DNA from: an uncultured Porphyromonadaceae bacterium
GTDB taxonomy: Bacteria; Bacteroidota; Bacteroidia; Bacteroidales; Muribaculaceae
Length of the DNA: 6,740 nucleotides
Reading direction: 5' to 3'
NCBI GenBank assembly: GCA_947175225.1
Contig: CAMWLX010000195.1
Span: forward strand, 1 to 6,740
The notes beneath the pieces were generated by a model. It ran no database searches. It was not told where the DNA came from and saw only the letters and a program-made list of their open reading frames with translations. The stretch's first letter is position 1. Every line of letters starts with the position of its first letter. Made by a program: the position numbers and the translations under genes. This document shows positions 1 through 6,666 of this stretch, in pieces.

Positions 1-1
1 T

Positions 2-37
2 GCTCGCAAAGCTGACGAAATCTTAATAAAAAAATAA
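2..37 (+). CDS. Possible 3' end of an upstream gene (partial)
   Basis: The first bases read in frame 2 as ARKADEILIKK followed by TAA at 35-37, which looks like an ordinary charged C-terminus and would end inside the repeat that follows. Frame 3 gives a second plausible tail, LAKLTKS, with TAA at 24-26. Eleven residues are too few to choose between the frames, to identify a family, or to exclude that neither is coding. If either is real, an upstream gene in the same direction ends about 60-70 bases before dnaX. Confidence 0.2.
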   Translation, partial: ARKADEILIKK

Positions 38-55
38 GTCGAAACAACTTCAATA
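33..55 (+). repeat. Copy of the leader repeat shared with the terminase-like gene
   Basis: These 23 bases contain the unit aataagtcgaaacaacttc followed by aata. They are the exact reverse complement of 6666-6688. Read in the direction of the downstream gene, the same sequence therefore lies 42 bases before the dnaX start and immediately before the terminase-like start. The unit has a small imperfect dyad (AAGT...ACTT). Only one copy is present here, against two tandem copies at the other site. Whether it is a dispersed repeat, a protein-binding site or a leader RNA element cannot be told from the sequence. Confidence 0.75.
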
Positions 56-82
56 AAAAATTTGGCTATCCGACAAATTTTT
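56..82. terminator. AT-rich 9-bp dyad before dnaX, terminator-like
   Basis: AAAAATTTG (56-64) and CAAATTTTT (74-82) are perfect inverted repeats separated by 9 bases. The right arm ends in five Ts and runs on into a T-rich stretch (ATTTATTTT), the layout of an A/U-rich intrinsic terminator for an upstream transcript. With only one G-C pair the RNA stem would be weak, and it lies just 14 bases before the dnaX ATG. An operator-like role at the dnaX promoter is the alternative. Confidence 0.35.
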
Positions 83-92
83 ATTTATTTTG
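61..92 (+). promoter_or_regulatory. Candidate Bacteroidetes-type promoter for dnaX
   Basis: TTTG at 61-64 could serve as the -33 element. TTATTTTG at 85-92 matches the Bacteroidetes -7 consensus TAnnTTTG at five of its six fixed bases, with 20 bases between the two. This spacing would put the transcription start at or very near the dnaX ATG at 97, so the message would be leaderless or nearly so. The -33 element overlaps the left arm of the 56-82 dyad. T-rich sequence makes chance matches easy, so this is tentative. Confidence 0.25.
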
Positions 93-96
93 CAGC

Positions 97-1824
97 ATGG
101 ATAATTATATAGTGAGTGCGCGAAAGTACAGACCGGCTACATTCCGCAGTGTAGTAGGGCAAAAGGCCTTGACTTCTACACTGAAGAATGCAATTACGTC
201 AGACCGTCTCGCCCAAGCCTACCTTTTCTGTGGGCCACGCGGCGTAGGCAAGACTTCCTGCGCAAGAATTTTTGCAAAGACCATCAACTGTCTTAATCCG
301 ACAGCCGACGGAGAGGCATGCTGCGAATGCGAGAATTGCAAGGCAATCGAACGCGGCACTTCCATGAATGTCGTGGAACTTGATGCCGCCTCCAACAACA
401 GTGTCGACGATATCCGAGGCATCACCGACCAGGTGCAGACCCCTCCGCAGGGAGGCAAATACCGCGTCTTCATCATCGACGAAGTGCATATGCTCTCATC
501 AGCAGCCTTCAATGCTTTCCTCAAGACCCTTGAAGAGCCACCTAAATACGTGATTTTCATTCTCGCCACTACCGAAAAGCACAAGGTGCTGCCCACAATC
601 CTCAGCCGCTGCCAGACGTATGATTTCCGGCGTATCACGATCGAAGATATGGTAGAGCAAATGCAATATATAGGTCAGCAAGAGGGTATCAAGACCGACC
701 CACATGGCCTTGAGGTGATAGCCCGCAAGGCAGACGGCGCCATGCGCGATGCACTATCCATCTTCGACCAAGTGGCAGCTTCCTCCAGAGGAAACATCAC
801 TTATGAAAGCGCTATCGAAAATCTCAATGTACTTGACTACGACTACTATTTCCGCCTCGTAGACATGTTCCGCACCGGCGACATCTCCAGTGCGCTGCTG
901 CTTTACCGCGACGTACGTGCCAAGGGTTTTGATTCACTCTTTTTCCTCAATGGGCTTGCCGACCATGTGCGTAATCTCATGGTGGCAGCCGACCCACGCA
1001 CAGCAGAACTACTCGAGACCTCGAAAGATGTAGCTGAAAGATATACAAAACAGGCTACGAGCCTCCCCTTGCAATGGTATTATGCCGCGATGAAAGTGCT
1101 CAACGACGGGGATGTGCAGTATCGCACAGCTACCAACAAGCAATTCCTCGTGGAGCTTGTGCTGATCCGACTTTCCCAACTCCTGAAACCGGCAACGCCC
1201 CCTTTTGACTTGGTGGACTGTGATTTCCCCTTGGGCGACATCACAGACGCAGCCCGCGTGGCAGCGCCATCGCAGTCCACCCCACAGACAGTCGCCCATA
1301 GGGAGAGCTTGTCGGAGAGGTCTGACAAGTCGGACAGGTCGAACGGGTCAGACAGATCGGAGGCCCCGCGGATAAGAAAGCGCTCTGTCAGTGGCTTCAG
1401 GCTAAATGACAACAGTGTCCAAGAAAAAGTTGCCCAATATGCTGAGCAAAGGAAAGAGCATCGCGAGCGAGTCGACCTTGAAGCCTTCACCCGAGCATGG
1501 CTTGCTTACCAACAGGCTAACCAGCAACAGCATATCCTGACAAGCGCTATGCGCAACAGCGATCCCCGCCAGACCGGGGAAGAAGCATTCTTAGCTATGG
1601 TAGGGCATCCGGCAGAAGTGCAGGCTTTTGAGTTGGCAATGCCACAGCTTATGGCATTTCTCCGCCAGCAACTCCGCAACGACTTCCTCACCCTCCGCGT
1701 AGAGATCGACCCGACACGTGCCGTCAGCAAGCAGCTGCCTCCTCAGGAATTCCTGAAGGAGTGTGTAGAAAAGAACCCGGCTCTTGGCGAATTGCTCAGA
1801 AAATTGCAAGCGGAACTTGCATAA
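97..1824 (+). CDS. dnaX: DNA polymerase III clamp-loader subunit gamma/tau
   Basis: This is the AAA+ motor subunit of the clamp loader, which uses ATP to open the beta sliding clamp and place it on primed DNA at the replisome. Residues 1-220 hold the ATPase core: Walker A GPRGVGKT (46-53), a zinc-binding cysteine set (C65, C75, C78, C81, with an extra C76), Walker B FIIDE (125-129), sensor 1 LATTE (156-160), the SRC arginine-finger motif (170-172) and sensor 2 GAMRD (214-218). Residues to about 365 fit the helical collar domain. A low-complexity linker (about 365-430) leads to a tau-like C-terminal domain. The length of 575 residues suits a Bacteroidales DnaX. ATG 97 gives the family's usual N-terminus IVSARKYRP, with no Shine-Dalgarno, as is common in this phylum. 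No A6-G slippery heptamer of the E. coli gamma-frameshift kind is seen. The aminotransferase gene follows after 99 bases in the same direction. Confidence 0.97.
   Translation: MDNYIVSARKYRPATFRSVVGQKALTSTLKNAITSDRLAQAYLFCGPRGVGKTSCARIFAKTINCLNPTADGEACCECENCKAIERGTSMNVVELDAASNNSVDDIRGITDQVQTPPQGGKYRVFIIDEVHMLSSAAFNAFLKTLEEPPKYVIFILATTEKHKVLPTILSRCQTYDFRRITIEDMVEQMQYIGQQEGIKTDPHGLEVIARKADGAMRDALSIFDQVAASSRGNITYESAIENLNVLDYDYYFRLVDMFRTGDISSALLLYRDVRAKGFDSLFFLNGLADHVRNLMVAADPRTAELLETSKDVAERYTKQATSLPLQWYYAAMKVLNDGDVQYRTATNKQFLVELVLIRLSQLLKPATPPFDLVDCDFPLGDITDAARVAAPSQSTPQTVAHRESLSERSDKSDRSNGSDRSEAPRIRKRSVSGFRLNDNSVQEKVAQYAEQRKEHRERVDLEAFTRAWLAYQQANQQQHILTSAMRNSDPRQTGEEAFLAMVGHPAEVQAFELAMPQLMAFLRQQLRNDFLTLRVEIDPTRAVSKQLPPQEFLKECVEKNPALGELLRKLQAELA
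1312..1365 (+). repeat. In-frame 9-bp tandem repeat in the dnaX linker
   Basis: Six consecutive 9-bp units, all beginning with TC (for example tcggacagg at 1330-1338), encode the tripeptides SER-SDK-SDR-SNG-SDR-SEA at residues 406-423 of DnaX. The period is a multiple of three, so a gain or loss of units keeps the reading frame. It sits in the flexible linker between the clamp-loader core and the C-terminal domain, where length changes should be tolerated. The units have diverged from one another, with the first and last the weakest. Confidence 0.8.
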
Positions 1825-1850
1825 AGGCCAAATATTAAAGATTAAATCAC

Positions 1851-1908
1851 GGCTTCTCATGATAACCCATGAGAATTTATCATGTACGAATGAGAAATCA
1901 TGAGAACC
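1851..1908 (+). promoter_or_regulatory. Overlapping inverted repeats in the dnaX-aminotransferase spacer
   Basis: The arm TTCTCATGAT (1854-1863) can pair in two mutually exclusive ways. It forms an 8-bp perfect stem with CATGAGAA (1868-1875) around a 6-base loop, or a 10-bp perfect stem with ATCATGAGAA (1897-1906) that GG 1851-1852 / CC 1907-1908 could extend past a bulged C. The heptamer ATGAGAA occurs three times (1869, 1890, 1900). The structure ends 15 bases before the aminotransferase ATG at 1924 and has no T-run after it, so it is not a classical terminator. It could be an operator, an RNA processing site, a leader switch or a dispersed repeat. No TAnnTTTG promoter element is visible in this spacer. 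Confidence 0.5.
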
Positions 1909-1923
1909 AAATTATAAATAAAA

Positions 1924-3138
1924 ATGATACAGATATCCAATAGAATCAAGGCCATGGCGCAGAGCGCCACAATGGCGATGACACAGAAAAGCGCCGAACT
2001 CCGTGCTCAAGGTGTAGATGTGATCACAATGAGCGTCGGCGAACCCGATTTCAACACCCCCGACTTCGTGAAGGAGGCAGCCAAGAAAGCCATCGACGAA
2101 AACTACTCCAAATATTCACCCGCTCCCGGCTACTTGTCTACCCGAGAGGCTATCTGCCGCAAGTTGGAGAAGGAGAATGGACTGCACTACACTGCTGCAC
2201 AGATTGTAGTGGGCAACGGTGCGAAGCAGGAGCTATGCAATGCTGTCCTCTCCATCGTCAATCCGGGTGATGAAGTGATCATCCCTATGCCGGCATGGGT
2301 TAGCTACGTGGAAATGGTGAGACTCGCAGAAGGAAAGGTAGTGGAAGTTTGGGCCGGTGTGGAGCAGGACTTCAAGATCACCCCCGAGCAACTCGAGGCT
2401 GCTATCACTCCCAAGAGCCGCATGATCATCCTCAACAATCCTTCCAATCCTACAGGTAGTGTATATTCAGAGGAAGAACTGAAAGGACTTGCTGCAGTGC
2501 TGGCAAAATATCCCGATATTGTGATCCTTGCAGACGACATCTATGAGCATATCAACTTCCTACCGGCCCGCATACATAGCATCGCCGAGTGCCCGGAGGT
2601 GTTCGATCGCACTGTTGTCATCAATGGCGTGTCAAAGGCATATGCGATGACCGGCTGGCGTATCGGTTATCTCGCTGCTCCAATCGAAGTGGCTAAGGCT
2701 GTCTCAAAACTTCAAGGACAATACACGTCAGGACCCTCTTCTATCGCACAGAAGGCAGCAGAGGCGGCTCTCGATGGGCCACAAGAGTTCCGCTATGAAA
2801 TGCGCAAGGCATTTGAGCGCCGCCGCGACCTAATCGTGGAGCTTGCCAAGGAGATACCGGGATGGATTGTCAACAAACCGGAAGGCGCATTCTATCTCTT
2901 CCCAGAAGTAAGTGCATATGTAGGCACAGTGACACCATCCGGCAAGAAGATTGAGAACAGTGGTGACTACACTATGTATATTCTCGAAGAAGCACATGTG
3001 GCATGCGTAGACGGAGCAGCTTTCGGAGCCCCCGGCTATATGCGACTGAGCTATGCTACTTCCGACGACAAAATACGCGAAGCAATGCGTCGCATAAAGG
3101 AAGCCTCTGCATTATTAATGCATAATACAAATTCATAA
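1924..3138 (+). CDS. aspC: Class I PLP-dependent aminotransferase, aspartate (possibly prephenate) type
   Basis: This cytoplasmic fold-type I enzyme should move the amino group between aspartate/glutamate and 2-oxo acids. Visible features are the PLP-lysine motif SKAYAMTGWRIGY with K238 and R246, the NNPSNPTG loop (171-178), D204 and Y207 in ADDIYE (cofactor ring contacts), the SPAPGY segment (65-70) and R374 in YMRLSY, which binds the substrate alpha-carboxylate. K101 in GNGAKQ aligns with the lysine that Thermus-type (subgroup 1-beta) aspartate aminotransferases use for the side-chain carboxylate, so an acidic substrate is likely. Some members of that subgroup also aminate prephenate, which sequence alone cannot exclude. 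At 404 residues it is of normal length. ATG 1924 follows an AT-rich stretch without a Shine-Dalgarno. The last residues (about LLMHNTNS) are encoded by a junction repeat and are probably not functional. The ClC gene follows closely in the same direction. Confidence 0.93.
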   Translation: MIQISNRIKAMAQSATMAMTQKSAELRAQGVDVITMSVGEPDFNTPDFVKEAAKKAIDENYSKYSPAPGYLSTREAICRKLEKENGLHYTAAQIVVGNGAKQELCNAVLSIVNPGDEVIIPMPAWVSYVEMVRLAEGKVVEVWAGVEQDFKITPEQLEAAITPKSRMIILNNPSNPTGSVYSEEELKGLAAVLAKYPDIVILADDIYEHINFLPARIHSIAECPEVFDRTVVINGVSKAYAMTGWRIGYLAAPIEVAKAVSKLQGQYTSGPSSIAQKAAEAALDGPQEFRYEMRKAFERRRDLIVELAKEIPGWIVNKPEGAFYLFPEVSAYVGTVTPSGKKIENSGDYTMYILEEAHVACVDGAAFGAPGYMRLSYATSDDKIREAMRRIKEASALLMHNTNS

Positions 3139-3183
3139 TGCACAATTGGCTTCGTTAATTGTCAAAAAATTATGCATTATGAA
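3132..3183. repeat. Inverted repeat at the aminotransferase-ClC junction
   Basis: TTCATAATGCA (3132-3142) and TGCATTATGAA (3173-3183) are perfect 11-bp inverted repeats. Nested inside are ACAATT (3142-3147) and AATTGT (3157-3162), which can extend through G-T pairs to a stem closed by CTTCG. The left arm contains the aminotransferase stop codon and the right arm is the first unit of the tandem array that follows. There is an A-run rather than a T-run after the inner hairpin, so it is not a standard terminator for the rightward message. The arrangement resembles small dispersed intergenic palindromes of Bacteroidetes, although that resemblance is from memory. Confidence 0.6.
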
Positions 3184-3212
3184 CTATGCATTATGAACTA
3201 TGCATTATGAAT
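3171..3212 (+). repeat. Three tandem 14-bp units overlapping the ClC start
   Basis: The unit tatgcattatgaac is present at 3171-3184 and 3185-3198, and with one change (final T) at 3199-3212. Each unit carries two ATGs 7 bases apart, giving six ATGs (3172, 3179, 3186, 3193, 3200, 3207). Because 14 is not a multiple of three they fall in all three frames, and only 3186 and 3207 are in the ClC frame. The other four open short frames that stop within a few codons. Confidence 0.85.
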
Positions 3213-4574
3213 TGGATAAAGGATATTTCCGATAAGATCAAGGCATGGGGAGCGAAGAAAGAGAATGTCAATACTTTTATATTGGCATTCTCTTGCATCG
3301 TAGGGTGCCTCGCGGGATTTGGCGCTTTTCTTTTGAAACGTGCCATCCACTTTGTGTCGCTCTTCGCTCACTGGATCATGAATAAGGCCCCTCTCGAATG
3401 GGAGCATGCTGAATGGTGGCTGCTCATCTTGCCGCTTGTCGGCATTCTGATAGCTGTAGCTTGGCAAAAATGGATAGCGAGGGGCAACATGGTGGATAGC
3501 ACCGAGCATATCAAGGAGTATCTTGCCTCTAAAAACTACGATATCCCTGCGCGTATGACGTTCAACCCTATTGCGGCTTGCGGCATCACGCTCGGATTCG
3601 GAGGCTCGGCAGGAGCCGAGGGCCCGATTGCCTACGCCGGAGCAGCAATCGGCAATAAGCTTGGGCGTCTCTTCGGATTCGACGACAATATGCTGAGGAT
3701 TATGATCGGCATAGGGGCCGGGGCCGGCATCGCCGGGATCTTTAAGTCGCCGATAGCCGGCGTTCTCTTCACTCTCGAGGTATTGCGCATGAATATGGCG
3801 GCAATTCCAGTCACTGCACTGATACTTGCAAGTGTAGCTGCCTCAGTAAGCTGCTATGCCTTTACCGGAACCCATCTTTACCTGCCCTACTCTTTAGGAG
3901 AGACCCATACGCTTCCCATCCATTGGGTGATACTTTTAGGATTATTCTGCGGACTATACAGCATGCTGTATAATTGGATTACAGCCACGATGCAGAAATT
4001 CTTCAATAGCCGGGAGCATCAATGGGTGTCGTGGGTAAGCGGCGGATTGATAGCAGGCATCATCCTTCTGATGTTCCCGTCGATGTATGGCGAAGGATAT
4101 CCCGAGATGACGAAGCTCATCAACGGCAATTACAATGATATATTGGCAGGAGGTCCGCTTGATGAAACTCCGGATACTGTCAGGTTTATTGTTGTGTTGG
4201 CATTATTGCTTGTGTTGAAGGCTCTGGCTACGGTCTGTAGCAACAGTGCAGGTGGCGTGGCCGGTTCGTTTGCCCCCACATTATTTGCCGGTGCTGTTGC
4301 CGGGACATTGTTCGCATTGTTAGTGAGACATTGGTTTGGGATAGATCTTCCGGCGCCGCTCTGCGCTATGATAGCTATGGGAGGAGCCTTTGCCGGGATT
4401 ATCAAAGCCCCTGTCATGTCGATATTTTTGATTTCGGAGATGACCGGGGCTACGGAGTATATCTTACCGATATGCATCTGTGCGCTTGTGTCTTTTACGC
4501 TGGTGAAAGTGGTTGCGACAAAGAAGCCTCAAAAGGGAAGCCCGACAACTCCGACTCCAAAAACTTCCAACTGA
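3186..4574 (+). CDS. ClC-family voltage-gated chloride channel/transporter
   Basis: This is an integral inner-membrane protein that moves chloride or a similar anion. It has about ten or more hydrophobic segments from residue 30 to 445. Family motifs are GAEGP (143-147) with the gating glutamate E145, in an otherwise typical GFGGSAGAEGP helix start, SPIAGVLFTLEV (188-199), and GSFAP (360-364, the GxFxP anion-site motif). Three key positions are unusual. The GSGIP segment appears as GNMVD (100-104). The internal proton glutamate is V199, as in ClC channels. The position of the gate tyrosine is T423, with a tyrosine two residues later. The tail after about 445 is polar and Lys/Pro/Thr-rich. Two in-frame starts lie inside the 14-bp repeats. 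ATG 3186 is the first after an in-frame stop (3180-3182), but its first seven residues are pure repeat, so ATG 3207 (MNWIKD, 455 residues) is the likelier start. It converges on the terminase-like gene with 7 bases between stops. Confidence 0.92.
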   Translation: MHYELCIMNWIKDISDKIKAWGAKKENVNTFILAFSCIVGCLAGFGAFLLKRAIHFVSLFAHWIMNKAPLEWEHAEWWLLILPLVGILIAVAWQKWIARGNMVDSTEHIKEYLASKNYDIPARMTFNPIAACGITLGFGGSAGAEGPIAYAGAAIGNKLGRLFGFDDNMLRIMIGIGAGAGIAGIFKSPIAGVLFTLEVLRMNMAAIPVTALILASVAASVSCYAFTGTHLYLPYSLGETHTLPIHWVILLGLFCGLYSMLYNWITATMQKFFNSREHQWVSWVSGGLIAGIILLMFPSMYGEGYPEMTKLINGNYNDILAGGPLDETPDTVRFIVVLALLLVLKALATVCSNSAGGVAGSFAPTLFAGAVAGTLFALLVRHWFGIDLPAPLCAMIAMGGAFAGIIKAPVMSIFLISEMTGATEYILPICICALVSFTLVKVVATKKPQKGSPTTPTPKTSN

Positions 4575-4581
4575 ATTCGGC

Positions 4582-6666
4582 TTAGAAAAGTGAAGGCTGA
4601 GCGATGCGTCGGAGAGGGCCATGACAGGTATGGCCAATGGGAGTGCATGGTATGGTCATTTCGTTGAAGATGATATGGAGTCCGATGGCCCGGGTCATTA
4701 GCATATCATCGTGTTTTCCGGCGACCGCCCCATAGCTTCCGTTCGGCCTTCGTTCATAAGTCAGATACTCATCGATGCATCCTTCATCCCGCTCTATGTA
4801 GAGACCTTCGCGCACTACACGCACAAGATTTGATATAATCATCGGTTTTGTGGCAGTATTGGTGTGGAAACCATATTTCCTGGGCCTTCCTTCAATGATG
4901 TCTTCCGGGCTTTGACGACGCGCATACAAGTTGGGATAGCACTCACGCAACTGATTTAGTATGAACATCGACTGGTCGCCATCTACATACCGGTCTCGAT
5001 CGCGAGTTTCCAACGTATTAGACTCTATGACAAGCAATGCATCCCCATACCAACGCGCAATCCTTGCAGCATTCCAAGCCAGCTTATCCATGTCGCAGTG
5101 GCCACGCCACTGCGCAGCCACCGCAGGTCCGGCTTGACGCATCATCCTTATACGATCGAACACTGCAATCACACTCCAGTCTGCCTTCATGCTGCGCCCT
5201 CCGACATCTACTACCGTCACATACCGGTCGCGCATCGCTACCGGTTGCCCGTTCTTAACTTCCGGCATGTCCCAGATCTTCAGCCTTCCATTAGGATCGG
5301 GTTCAAATGTGATCCCTTCCAAAGCAAGTTCGCCATAATCAGCGCGTCCCATCAATTCACCACTAAACCTTGGCGGCATACATCGCTTTCTGAGTTCCAA
5401 TGCCTTACTGCGGTTGAAGACATTAGCCCCACTGCTGACGAAAGCCTCAAGATCATTGCTCGGAAACTCTGACATCATCGCATCGGTATTGTCGGTGCCA
5501 CCTCGACATTTCTCATACCAATTTATGGCATCCAAAGACGCACCGGCCTCCCATAGATTCCAAATATACCGACCGGTTGCCACTCTATTATCGTCAGAGA
5601 AATCGGATCGGCGATTTTTCACTATCCTCTCAGCCATTGCCCGGCGGTCATCAACCGCAAGGGCATATTGCTCTATCTCATACCAGGCTACGAACACGGG
5701 ATGATAGAGTGAAGTGCCACGTTTTGCAGCCAGATATTCCTTATGGAAGAATGTGCCGACACCATTAGCAGTCGATTCCATCACAATCATCGTCTCAGGA
5801 TGAAGCAGCACCCCGGAAGTAGCCGCACGAATGATATCCGACGGACTTTTACCAAGCGTCTTTCTCCAAAGCCCCACCTCCGTCAGATGCACCAGCGCAT
5901 AGTCGCCACCTCGGCTTGAGTCAGGACGTTCGGCACTTCCTGCCTTGATACGGAAATTACGGCGCGGTATCTTAATCGCACAACGGCTCATGCCGGCATT
6001 GACATATACCTTCTCTTTCCGGGGCATGGGGTCGGAAGGATCTGAAAGCAATATACGTGGATAGCAGTCGAGAGCTGTCTTTGCCATAGCTATCACCTCA
6101 TCCGTGCCTGAATTCTGATGGGCTACAATCAGCGAATTGAAGCCCATCTTACGCATTAACTGTATCCAGAGCATATAAATTTGTGTCGCAGTGCTTCCTC
6201 CCCATTGTCGTGCCTTCACGAGAACGATGCGTATCGGCTTTTCAGCTTCACGCATCTTTTCAAACTCTCTGATCAGCTTGCGCTGCGGAGCATTGAGAAG
6301 GAATGGGATGTCGAGTCCACCTCCATTCTTCTGCTTTATCTTGATGCATTTGAATGCCCAAAAAGGGAAATCGTAGCGGCAACGGAGTTCAAACCAACGT
6401 TGACGCGCATTTTCTAAAGAACCCGGAAATGCATCCGTCAGGCTTTTGCCATCCAAGAGCATCTTGACTTCAGGCAATTCCCTCATGGCGACCGGGATGC
6501 GGATTTCGGATGGTTCGAGCTCGGGGATATAAATAGAGAAGCGAGTGCCGGGACTCAGATTGCCCGACACCGGATCGTACGGGGTAGACATTGCACGCGA
6601 GCGGCGTTCATCTTCCTCGAGCATCATCTCAATCAATTGTTCATCTGATATTATATCTTTCTGCAT
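4582..6666 (-). CDS. Terminase large subunit-like ATPase/nuclease
   Basis: In tailed phages this protein is the packaging motor: an ATPase domain pumps DNA into the capsid and an RNase H-like nuclease cuts it. The 694 residues show both halves. The ATPase half has an adenine-site-like NAPQRKL (125-131) and a P-loop VKARQWGGST (150-159). In that P-loop the usual lysine is G157 and K151 stands at the start, the deviant Walker A layout known from lambda gpA-like terminases. It also has Walker B LVHLTEV (258-264, with E263) and the coupling-type motif ESTANG (297-302). The nuclease half has D487 in TVVDVGG, E548 in LLVIES and D653/D654 in KHDDML, which fit the metal-binding acidic triad. All motifs look intact and there are no internal stops. 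ATG 6666-6664 is the first after an in-frame stop; M26 (MSTPYDP) is an alternative that would remove an acidic N-terminal helix. The neighbouring housekeeping genes contain nothing phage-like. It could be a prophage remnant, the edge of a prophage beyond the window, or a domesticated nuclease. Confidence 0.85.
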   Translation of the reverse strand: MQKDIISDEQLIEMMLEEDERRSRAMSTPYDPVSGNLSPGTRFSIYIPELEPSEIRIPVAMRELPEVKMLLDGKSLTDAFPGSLENARQRWFELRCRYDFPFWAFKCIKIKQKNGGGLDIPFLLNAPQRKLIREFEKMREAEKPIRIVLVKARQWGGSTATQIYMLWIQLMRKMGFNSLIVAHQNSGTDEVIAMAKTALDCYPRILLSDPSDPMPRKEKVYVNAGMSRCAIKIPRRNFRIKAGSAERPDSSRGGDYALVHLTEVGLWRKTLGKSPSDIIRAATSGVLLHPETMIVMESTANGVGTFFHKEYLAAKRGTSLYHPVFVAWYEIEQYALAVDDRRAMAERIVKNRRSDFSDDNRVATGRYIWNLWEAGASLDAINWYEKCRGGTDNTDAMMSEFPSNDLEAFVSSGANVFNRSKALELRKRCMPPRFSGELMGRADYGELALEGITFEPDPNGRLKIWDMPEVKNGQPVAMRDRYVTVVDVGGRSMKADWSVIAVFDRIRMMRQAGPAVAAQWRGHCDMDKLAWNAARIARWYGDALLVIESNTLETRDRDRYVDGDQSMFILNQLRECYPNLYARRQSPEDIIEGRPRKYGFHTNTATKPMIISNLVRVVREGLYIERDEGCIDEYLTYERRPNGSYGAVAGKHDDMLMTRAIGLHIIFNEMTIPCTPIGHTCHGPLRRIAQPSLF

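Noticed and set aside
1375..1435. A programmed frameshift site in dnaX producing a short gamma form, as in E. coli.
   Set aside because: The A-rich spots here (AAGAAAG, GAAAAAG) lack the A-AAA-AAG heptamer in the required frame, and no supporting stem-loop was seen.
219..1860. Long open frames on the minus strand across dnaX (for example 219-638 and 1080-1490).
   Set aside because: They overlap a clearly conserved gene and are rich in Ser/Arg/Leu as antisense shadows usually are. They show no recognisable motif, and the LSD repeat in one is just the complement of the dnaX linker repeat.
3142..3170. An intrinsic terminator after the aminotransferase gene.
   Set aside because: The ACAATT/AATTGT stem is A/T-rich with wobble pairs and is followed by an A-run, not a T-run, on the transcribed sense.
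3171..3212. A short CRISPR-like array.
   Set aside because: The 14-bp units are directly adjacent with no spacers and there are no cas genes.
5037..5768. Plus-strand open frames opposite the terminase-like gene.
   Set aside because: They overlap each other and the conserved nuclease and linker regions of the minus-strand gene, and their sequences show no domain or sensible composition.
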